Positions 1-5,694 of a stretch of DNA of 7,984 nt are shown piece after piece (position 1 is the stretch's first letter; the number at the start of each line of letters is the position of its first letter). The stretch is taken from NCBI GenBank assembly GCA_003131705.1, contig PKUY01000387.1, positions 35,067 through 43,050 of the forward strand, written 5' to 3'. Origin of the DNA: Acidobacteriota bacterium (GTDB lineage Bacteria; Acidobacteriota; Terriglobia; Acidiferrales; UBA7541). Under the pieces are notes generated by a model. That model did no database searches. It saw nothing but the letters and a program-made list of their open reading frames with translations, and was not told the DNA's origin. The translations under genes were made by a program, and so were the position numbers.

Positions 1-441
1 CGCGCACCCTTCCTTTTCATTACGGCGGTGCTGCCTGGAATGATCGAGCGCCACGGAGGCTGCATCATCACGATCGCGTCTCCGAGGGCGAAAATGGTGT
101 CGCCCAATTTGTCTTCCTACTGCTTCGGCAAATCGTCGCAGGCGAGGCTTATGGAATTGCTCGGCGCCGAGGTGAAGCAGCATGGAATCGTAACGTTCGC
201 AGTCGATCCCGGCAGTGCGAGGACCCAATTGGCGGACCAGACCATGGATTCGCCAGAAGCGCAGCGCTGGGTTCCGGAAATGGTCGCTCGGCTGCGCTCG
301 ATGCAAAATGATCCGCCGTCGCTTGCCGAAGCAATGTTCGCGAAGTGCGCTCAACGTTGCGTGGAATTAGCCGCGGGACGTCACGACGCGTTAACCGGGA
401 CCTACATAGGTCGAAATCACACAACCGAGGAGTGGAGATAA
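1..441 (+). CDS. Short-chain dehydrogenase/reductase (SDR), 3' part, truncated by window edge
   Basis: The reading frame is open from base 1 and ends with TAA at 439-441, leaving the last 146 residues of an SDR-type NAD(P)-dependent oxidoreductase. Numbering from base 1, the catalytic Ser is S27 (in ITIAS) and the YxxxK motif is Y40-C-F-G-K44; the 13-residue Ser-to-Tyr spacing is right for the family. The usual Pro-Gly after beta-strand 6 is seen as D69-P70-G71. The N-terminal Rossmann half with the TGxxxGxG cofactor motif lies outside the window, so NAD versus NADP preference cannot be read. The frame continues upstream of the first internal ATG (base 40) and GTG (base 28), so neither is the real start. 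It is followed after 2 nt by the amidohydrolase, implying co-transcription and probably consecutive or related steps on one small molecule. Substrate is unknown. Confidence 0.85.
   Translation, partial: RAPFLFITAVLPGMIERHGGCIITIASPRAKMVSPNLSSYCFGKSSQARLMELLGAEVKQHGIVTFAVDPGSARTQLADQTMDSPEAQRWVPEMVARLRSMQNDPPSLAEAMFAKCAQRCVELAAGRHDALTGTYIGRNHTTEEWR
434..437 (+). promoter_or_regulatory. Ribosome binding site of the amidohydrolase gene
   Basis: GGAG lies 6 nt before the ATG at 444, with a second AGGAG at 428-432. Both sit inside the last codons of the dehydrogenase. This fixes the start at 444 instead of the longer in-frame ATG at 345, which lies deep inside the upstream gene and has no such site. 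Confidence 0.7.
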
Positions 442-443
442 AC

Positions 444-1457
444 ATGAGGAAAGTCGATATTTTTACCCACATCTGGCCGGAAACTTTTCATCAGGTGCTC
501 CTGAAACGCGCGGGGCAGATGAAGGACATTCTGCGCCGCAGCGAAGCGATCCCGATGATGACGAACCTCGACATGCGCTTGAGAATGATGGATACGTTCG
601 GCGACGGGTATCAGCAGATACTGTCTCTTGCTGCGCCAGGTCCGGATTCCCTGCTCGACCCGAAGACCGCGCGCGAGCTTTCGAAGATCGGCAGCGACGG
701 CATGGCTGAACTATGCCGGAAATATCCAGAACGTTTCCCGAGCTTCATCGCCTCGATCGCCATGATCGATGCGGAAGGAGCGGTGGAGGAAGCGCGGCGC
801 GCGATCAAGGATCTTGGCGCGTGCGGAATTCAAATCTACACCAACGTGAACGGCAAGCCCCTCGACTCCGCCGAATTCCGCCATATTTTCAAAGCTGTCG
901 AGGGATTCGGGAAGCCGATATGGATTCACCCCGCACGCACGGCGAAGTTTCCCGATTATCAGACGGAAGAGCTTTCGCTCTACGAAATCTGGTGGACGTT
1001 CGGCTGGCCTTACGAATCCAGCGCCGCGCAAGCGCGGATTATTTTCTCGAAGATGTTCGACGAGATTCCGGGCATGAAAATCATCATCCATCACGCGGGC
1101 GGGATGACGCCATTCTTCGAGGGACGCGTGGGCCCCGGCATGGACCAGTTGGGCGCGCGGACGTCTTCTGTGGATTACAAGCCGTTGCTCAAGCAGCTCA
1201 AGCACCGGCCTCTCGACTATTTCAAAATGTTCTACGCCGATACTGCTACTTTCGGGTCGCAAGCGGCGCTGGAATGCGCGCTGAGTTTTTACGGGGTCGA
1301 GCACATGATGTTCGCGTCCGATTGCCCGTTCGATCCCGAGGGTGGACCGATGTATATCCGCGAAACGATCCGCTGCATCGATGCTCTCGATATTTCGAAC
1401 GAAGACCGCGAAAAGCTTTACTACAAGAACGCCTGCAAGATGCTGGGCATCAAGTAG
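444..1457 (+). CDS. Amidohydrolase_2 (ACMSD-like) metal-dependent hydrolase/decarboxylase
   Basis: This 337-residue cytoplasmic TIM-barrel protein belongs to the amidohydrolase-related family that includes aminocarboxymuconate-semialdehyde decarboxylase (ACMSD) and resorcylate decarboxylases; length is normal for the family. Visible landmarks are DIFTHIWP at residues 5-12 (strand 1), IHP with H162, IIIHHAGG with H216/H217, and ASDCPF with D293. By position these match the metal ligands His9, His11, His177 and Asp294 and the catalytic His228 of Pseudomonas fluorescens ACMSD, except that the first His is Phe7 here. Members decarboxylate or hydrolyse carboxylated aromatic or ring-cleavage products, but the actual substrate cannot be read. 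The start at 444 has a good ribosome binding site and is 2 nt after the dehydrogenase stop, so the two genes form one transcription unit. It ends 47 bp before the convergent receptor gene, with no clear terminator between. Confidence 0.88.
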   Translation: MRKVDIFTHIWPETFHQVLLKRAGQMKDILRRSEAIPMMTNLDMRLRMMDTFGDGYQQILSLAAPGPDSLLDPKTARELSKIGSDGMAELCRKYPERFPSFIASIAMIDAEGAVEEARRAIKDLGACGIQIYTNVNGKPLDSAEFRHIFKAVEGFGKPIWIHPARTAKFPDYQTEELSLYEIWWTFGWPYESSAAQARIIFSKMFDEIPGMKIIIHHAGGMTPFFEGRVGPGMDQLGARTSSVDYKPLLKQLKHRPLDYFKMFYADTATFGSQAALECALSFYGVEHMMFASDCPFDPEGGPMYIRETIRCIDALDISNEDREKLYYKNACKMLGIK

Positions 1458-1504
1458 GCATCGCAGTCGAGGGAGCAGCGTAATCGAAGACGACTCAACC
1501 GTCC

Positions 1505-4500
1505 TCACCAGAGGAGTTTCAATCCGAATTGCACCTGGCGCGCTGACGTCGAGGTGCTGGTAATCCTCCCCGCGGCCGGATTCGCTTGGGGTATCGTACT
1601 CGACGATGACGGCAAAATAGCCACAATCAGATTGGGAGTGTTGAAATTTGCGCGGTCCAGGATGTTGAAGATTTCTGCTCGGAACTGTAATTTGACCCTC
1701 TCCCCGATCGGTGTGTCCTTCAGCACCGAAAAGTCCCAAGTAGCGAGTTCCGGACCCGACACCGTGTTTCTGCCAAGATTGCCGTAGAACCCGCTAATGT
1801 TCGGAGGCGCTATGAAAGCGTTCGGGTTAAACCATTCGCCTGGTTTGCCCAGAACGACAGGTCCGGTGAAAGCGGGATTTATAAATGGGCGGACCGGATT
1901 TCGATTGTCCTTGTTATTGGAAGGGTTGTAGCTCAGTTGCGGCGTGAATGGAAAACCGTCCTGCAAAGTCACGATGCTCGTGACGGACCAGCCGCTTACG
2001 AAGGCGTTCGCTACACCTCCCAGATCGGGCGCGAATTCCCTTCCACGCCCGAAGGGCAGATCATAGACAGTGTTAATCACTCCCACGTTCCGCACGTCAT
2101 AAGTTGCGAGTCCCCAATCGGCGCGAAGATTGAAGGGGTTCGATACCAGCCCGGGCGCGTTTGCGGCCGCAGTACCGTTCAGGGAGTCTCCGTCGTCCAA
2201 CGCCTTTGACCATGTGTATACGCCTCGAACGGACAGGCCGTGGCTGAAGCGGTGATTAAGATCCACTTGCAGCGCATTGTAGGAACTCTTTCCAAGCGAA
2301 AACCATGTCCAGGTGTTTGCAATGATGGGCGACGGATTGGCCAACGGCGCACCGACCGGGATGTAATAGCTTCCGGCAGGGACGGGCGTTCCGCTTAGCG
2401 CGCCGAAACCGCCCGGGTACGTGGTTGGACATGGCGATGCGGGGCAAATAGTAGGAATCGGTTCGTTCGCATCCAAACCGATGATCTCGTGATAGCCGTG
2501 GGATCCCACATAGCCGACTATGAAAGAAGTGTTCGGGGAGAGCTGTCGCTCGAGGCGGAGCGAATAGGAAATCAAAGTCGGCGTTTTCATATTCGGCTGG
2601 ACGCCGCCGGGCACCAACTTCGCGCTAGCAGGTATTGGAGTAATCGGCTCCGGAAAACTCGACACTGCGAGATTGGCGATGCTATAGGTCGGATTGAATG
2701 GCGCGTTCTGATCCATCCTGTATCCCAGCGCATCCTGTAGGTCGTTGTAAATGCCAAACCCGGCTCGGAGAACTGTCTTCGTCCCAAAGGGACTCCATGC
2801 CAGACCGAGACGCGGCTCGGGAAGGAACCTTGCATTGTTGGTGCTGAATGCAGAATTTCCCATGTGAGGTTGGGCGTTGATCACGCCGTTCGTGAAAAAG
2901 TAATTCGCCGCCCGGCCATGAGCTTCGTTCCATCCGGTGGAGGACTCCCCGCGAAAACCTAGCGAGAGGGTCAACTTCGGGGTCAGCCGTATGACGTCCT
3001 CGGCGTACCACGCCGCGAACAATGACCGCCAGTTCATCTCCGTTGGTGTGGGATCGTAGAGGAAGGTGCCGACGACGCCGCCGAGCAAAGCCTTGACGCC
3101 GCCAAAAGATGCCTGCCCGTACTGGCTGAGTGCGATCGTTTCATTCGACTGGAAACGCTGGAACCAAGCACCCAAGCTGAGCTGGTGGCGACCATGAGTT
3201 AGCTTGATGCCGTCCTCGTAGGTGAACAGGTTTCGGAAGATCCGCAGGTTGCTACCGTTGTTGCTCCCGGCGAGGCCCAATTGGGTTGCGGGATTTGACG
3301 CTGTGCTCCCACCGACCACGACCGCCCCGACGGGAAGCCCTCCAACAAAACTCGTCACGCCTGCCGCAGGTGTGCCGGGCGTGGGTTCTCCCGCGAAGAA
3401 ATAGCCCGCCCGCGAAAACCCGAACCACGCCATATTCACGAACGCTGGTGAAAAAACGTGCGTTTCCTCCAAGCTCAGCACTTGCTCTCGGAGACTCATG
3501 ATGTCCGTGCTGAAAGGATCAAACGGCGTGGCGGTCACGTCGCCGCCGTCGTCGATAGTGTAGATCGCGCCGACCGTGTCCTTGCTCGAGAAAATGTGGT
3601 CAACCCGCGCCGTACCAAAATCCTCCCGGACTGTCTGTATCGGACTACCCGTAAACGTGGCGACTCCGCTAGGCTGCCCATTCAGGAGAAGTTCCGGACC
3701 GTTCGCGGCCGGCCACAAGTTCAGCAACTGTTGAACCACAACTGCGCATTGTGGCCGTTGCGCCACAGGACACGACGACCCAAACGCCATGAGAGTGCCA
3801 TTCCGCGCATCGTCAGCCGGCACGAACGTCACAGCCGCTTGGTGCAGATTCTGCCGGAACCCCTCGTAATTCGTGAAAATGAATGTCTTGCCCTGCGCGA
3901 TCGGCCCTCCCAAGGACGCGCCGAACTGATTGCGCTGGAAGGGCGGCGCTGAGGAGCCGAGGTCAAAAACATTACGTGCGTCCAAGACATTGTTGCGGAG
4001 GAATTCAAAAGCCGATCCGTGCCATTGGTTCGTTCCCGATTGCGTCACAATGATCACTTGCGCCGCCGGCCGCTTGCCGTATTCTGCGCCGTAAGAATCC
4101 CGCAGGACGTTGAATTCGCGAACCCCGTCAACCCCGAGTAATTGGCCGCTTGTCCCGCCTGGTTGCATGTTGTTCTCTGCCGCGCCTGTGAACTCGACGC
4201 CGTTGAGCAGAAACAAGTTTTGCTGAGGCCGATTTCCCGACACGGAGAAGTCGTTTGCGGTGGTCGAATTCGATATACCGGTACCGCCCGTCTTCTCCCA
4301 CGTGAAATTGACTACACCCGGGTTTAGCGGCAGCAGCAAGTCGTAGCTCCTACCATTGAGAGGCAGATCTTTGACTTGTTGCTCGCCGACCAAGCCCGAA
4401 ATGTCCGTAGTTGTAACACTGACGAGTGGAGCATCGTCATTCACGGTCACATGTTGATTGATTTCTCCCAATCGCAAAGTCAAATCGACCTGGGCTTCTT

Positions 4501-4873
4501 CGCCGACCACCAGGTGAATTCCCGTCCGTCTCTCCACCGCGAAGCCCTGTTTGCTCGCAAGAACCTCATACTCGCCAATCGAGAGCGAAAACACCTGGTA
4601 TCGCCCTGCGTCCCCTGTCGCCGTAGCGCGAGCGACGCCGGTTTCCACGTTTTTTACCGTGACGGAAGCACCCGCGACCGTGGCGCGTGACTGGTCCATA
4701 ATCGTTCCGGAAAGAGTCGCTGAAACCTGGGCCACCGCTAATGGGGCGAGGAGGAAAACAAATAGGAAGAGTACCAGTGCTGTGGCACACACTCTGCGGG
4801 TGAGGAAACGCAGATTCGATTGAGACAGGGCCGCATGCAATGAAGAGGACAAATCGGTAGCGTCAACACACAT
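1505..4873 (-). CDS. TonB-dependent outer-membrane receptor with N-terminal carboxypeptidase-regulatory-like domain
   Basis: The protein has 1122 residues and acts as an energy-coupled outer-membrane transporter driven by TonB-ExbB-ExbD. The signal peptide has a long n-region (about 27 residues), a hydrophobic core at 28-47 and likely cleavage at AVA48/Q49. Residues 52-144 form a carboxypeptidase-regulatory-like beta-sandwich (SGTIMDQ, then GRYQV, then VTV). The plug follows, with LPLNGR at 170-175, and the rest is a large barrel. Near residues 860-930 it has the phrases SSYNALQ, YTWSK (W888) and YDVRN that recur in acidobacterial receptors of this group. The C-terminus FGLKLLW ends in an aromatic residue, the usual barrel-assembly signal. 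Close cysteine pairs C368/C376 and C810/C815 probably form disulfides in surface loops. The reading frame extends to an ATG at 4939, but the ATG at 4873 has a strong ribosome binding site. Ligand unknown; the family handles glycans, peptides, siderophores and other large ligands. Confidence 0.93.
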   Translation of the reverse strand: MCVDATDLSSSLHAALSQSNLRFLTRRVCATALVLFLFVFLLAPLAVAQVSATLSGTIMDQSRATVAGASVTVKNVETGVARATATGDAGRYQVFSLSIGEYEVLASKQGFAVERRTGIHLVVGEEAQVDLTLRLGEINQHVTVNDDAPLVSVTTTDISGLVGEQQVKDLPLNGRSYDLLLPLNPGVVNFTWEKTGGTGISNSTTANDFSVSGNRPQQNLFLLNGVEFTGAAENNMQPGGTSGQLLGVDGVREFNVLRDSYGAEYGKRPAAQVIIVTQSGTNQWHGSAFEFLRNNVLDARNVFDLGSSAPPFQRNQFGASLGGPIAQGKTFIFTNYEGFRQNLHQAAVTFVPADDARNGTLMAFGSSCPVAQRPQCAVVVQQLLNLWPAANGPELLLNGQPSGVATFTGSPIQTVREDFGTARVDHIFSSKDTVGAIYTIDDGGDVTATPFDPFSTDIMSLREQVLSLEETHVFSPAFVNMAWFGFSRAGYFFAGEPTPGTPAAGVTSFVGGLPVGAVVVGGSTASNPATQLGLAGSNNGSNLRIFRNLFTYEDGIKLTHGRHQLSLGAWFQRFQSNETIALSQYGQASFGGVKALLGGVVGTFLYDPTPTEMNWRSLFAAWYAEDVIRLTPKLTLSLGFRGESSTGWNEAHGRAANYFFTNGVINAQPHMGNSAFSTNNARFLPEPRLGLAWSPFGTKTVLRAGFGIYNDLQDALGYRMDQNAPFNPTYSIANLAVSSFPEPITPIPASAKLVPGGVQPNMKTPTLISYSLRLERQLSPNTSFIVGYVGSHGYHEIIGLDANEPIPTICPASPCPTTYPGGFGALSGTPVPAGSYYIPVGAPLANPSPIIANTWTWFSLGKSSYNALQVDLNHRFSHGLSVRGVYTWSKALDDGDSLNGTAAANAPGLVSNPFNLRADWGLATYDVRNVGVINTVYDLPFGRGREFAPDLGGVANAFVSGWSVTSIVTLQDGFPFTPQLSYNPSNNKDNRNPVRPFINPAFTGPVVLGKPGEWFNPNAFIAPPNISGFYGNLGRNTVSGPELATWDFSVLKDTPIGERVKLQFRAEIFNILDRANFNTPNLIVAILPSSSSTIPQANPAAGRITSTSTSARQVQFGLKLLW

Positions 4874-4880
4874 CTTAAAA

Positions 4881-4886
4881 CCTCCT
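4881..4886 (-). promoter_or_regulatory. Strong ribosome binding site of the TonB-dependent receptor
   Basis: On the - strand a perfect AGGAGG stands 7 nt before the ATG at 4873. It places the extra 22 codons up to 4939 in the untranslated leader and gives a normal exported protein. Confidence 0.8.
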
Positions 4887-4944
4887 GGAGTGACAACCGA
4901 GACAGCTATAAATAATTCCCACGCGAACTCACGCGCCAACCGAA

Positions 4945-4964
4945 TATACGTTTTAATACGTATA
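4945..4964 (-). promoter_or_regulatory. 20-bp near-perfect palindrome, candidate operator of the receptor gene
   Basis: On the + strand the site reads TATACGTTTTAATACGTATA. Nine of its ten base pairs are self-complementary; only the pair 4951/4958-flanked inner position (4952 with 4957) fails. It contains two ACGT cores (4948-4951 and 4958-4961) exactly 10 bp apart, about one helical turn, as expected for a dimeric regulator binding one face of DNA. It overlaps the putative -10 region of the receptor promoter, so a bound protein would be expected to repress. Which protein binds is not known; the adjacent HTH-Mop regulator is the nearest candidate. Confidence 0.5.
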
Positions 4965-4979
4965 GTATAGTTATGTCAA
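4953..4979 (-). promoter_or_regulatory. Putative sigma-70-type promoter of the receptor gene
   Basis: On the - strand a perfect TTGACA (4979-4974) is followed by an AT-rich stretch. The best -10 is TATTAA (4958-4953; four of six consensus bases) at a short 15-bp spacing; ATTAAA at 16 bp is an alternative. The -35 is convincing, the -10 is not. The local AT-richness of 4941-4990 stands out from its surroundings and supports a regulatory role. The predicted leader is about 70 nt. Confidence 0.45.
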
Positions 4980-5052
4980 ATCGTTTTAAGGCGACCAACA
5001 GAAAGGATACCGACACCCCGACCAGCGATTGTGCGGTTCGACGTAAGAAGGG

Positions 5053-5466
5053 TTAAATCTTAATGATCATTACTTCGGTGGACTTGATGAGGGCTGCGGC
5101 CTTGTCGCCCACTTTCAATCGCATTTCCCGGACCGCGTCGGCGGTCACGATAGAAGTGATGTTTTGCCCTCCGATCGAGAGCCGTACTTGAGCCATCAGA
5201 CCGTCGATCAGAATCTCCGTAACTCGCCCGACGAGCTGATTCCTTCCACTAATGCGTCGATAATTGTCGCGGCGCTCGCTCACTGGGCGGCGTCCTGACG
5301 AAAGGTGAAGAAACTTGTCCAGCTCGGACTCCGGAATCCGATGATGGCCGCCTGCAGTCACAATCGTGCGAAGCTTCTTCTTGTAAATCCACTGCTTCAA
5401 CGTGGGATAGCTAATCCCGAGGACTTTTGCGGCATCGCGCGGGAGAAGGAGCGTTGTCTTTTTCAT
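5053..5466 (-). CDS. HTH-Mop regulator: MerR/excisionase-type helix-turn-helix plus single TOBE (molybdate-binding) domain
   Basis: This is a cytoplasmic protein of 137 residues. Residues 7-53 are an excisionase/MerR-like winged helix: PRDAAKVLGIS at 9-19, TLKQWIYKKKL at 22-32, then the wing T-A-G-G-H-H-R at 37-43. Residues 54-72 are an Arg/Ser-rich linker. Residues 73-135 are a single Mop/TOBE domain, opening with SGRNQL (73-78), continuing with SIGGQNITSIVT (97-108) and closing with ALIKSTEVMI (125-134). Mop domains bind molybdate or tungstate between subunits, and molbindins and ModE contain them; here there is one copy per chain, so binding would require oligomerisation. The start at 5466 has GAGG 9 nt upstream and is the only plausible Met. 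No ModE-type N-terminal domain is present and no molybdate ABC transporter genes are visible here. It precedes the receptor on the same strand by 179 bp, so a role as its regulator is a reasonable inference. Confidence 0.85.
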   Translation of the reverse strand: MKKTTLLLPRDAAKVLGISYPTLKQWIYKKKLRTIVTAGGHHRIPESELDKFLHLSSGRRPVSERRDNYRRISGRNQLVGRVTEILIDGLMAQVRLSIGGQNITSIVTADAVREMRLKVGDKAAALIKSTEVMIIKI

Positions 5467-5487
5467 GCCCTGTGGCCTCGCACATTA

Positions 5488-5516
5488 CTTTTACGCTTCC
5501 CGGATTCCAGGGTCAA
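5488..5516 (-). promoter_or_regulatory. Putative sigma-70-type promoter of the HTH-Mop regulator
   Basis: On the - strand TTGACC (5516-5511; five of six consensus bases) and TAAAAG (5493-5488; four of six) are separated by exactly 17 bp. Transcription would begin about 15 nt before the ATG at 5466, leaving just enough room for the GAGG ribosome binding site (5479-5476). The porin terminator lies upstream, so the regulator needs its own promoter, which supports the call. Confidence 0.5.
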
Positions 5517-5627
5517 CGGCCTGGCAAATGGCCGCCCTTCCCCAAACTCGTCTCGGCCTGCCGAAATGCGTGAGGCAAGAACGAGAGAATCGTCCGACAG
5601 CAACATTTTGGGTTAACAAGCCGGCAT

Positions 5628-5667
5628 AAAAACGCGAAGGCGCCGCTGAAAGATCGGCACCTTCACG
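5628..5667 (-). terminator. Rho-independent terminator of the porin gene
   Basis: Read on the - strand, the arm 5667-5655 (CGTGAAGGTGCCG) pairs with 5645-5633 (CGGCGCCTTCGCG) over 13 bp, with two G-U wobbles. The loop is 9 nt (5654-5646), and a run of five T follows directly at 5632-5628. It begins 27 nt after the porin stop codon and separates the porin from the regulator gene. On the + strand the stem is preceded, not followed, by the A-run, so it acts in one direction only. Confidence 0.85.
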
Positions 5668-5694
5668 TTCACAGAGCCACCGCGAGCCAGCTCT

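Noticed and set aside
713..1483. A 256-codon open frame on the + strand within the amidohydrolase
   Set aside because: It is a shifted frame of the real gene, with an Arg-rich product and no motifs or ribosome binding site.
1502..1519. A small hairpin (TCCTC/GAGGA, 4-nt loop) followed by a short T-run at the convergent junction
   Set aside because: The stem is only 5 bp, the T-run is three bases, and it overlaps the receptor stop codon; too weak to call a terminator for the amidohydrolase unit.
711..1739. A 342-codon open frame on the - strand opposite the amidohydrolase
   Set aside because: It is antisense to a gene with clear catalytic motifs and overlaps the receptor's C-terminal coding region in another frame. 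Its product is Arg/His-rich, low in recognisable structure and typical of a high-GC shadow frame.
3458..3952. A 164-codon + strand frame inside the receptor gene
   Set aside because: It is antisense to receptor barrel coding sequence, has an Arg-rich composition and no family resemblance.
4874..4939. Upstream extension of the receptor to an ATG at 4939
   Set aside because: The extra 22 codons cover the strong AGGAGG ribosome binding site and would put a second, non-signal sequence in front of the export signal.
4945..4964. The palindrome as a classical ModE operator
   Set aside because: It is AT-rich and symmetric, but I cannot match it to the known ModE consensus, and the regulator has a different DNA-binding domain, so I call it only a candidate operator.
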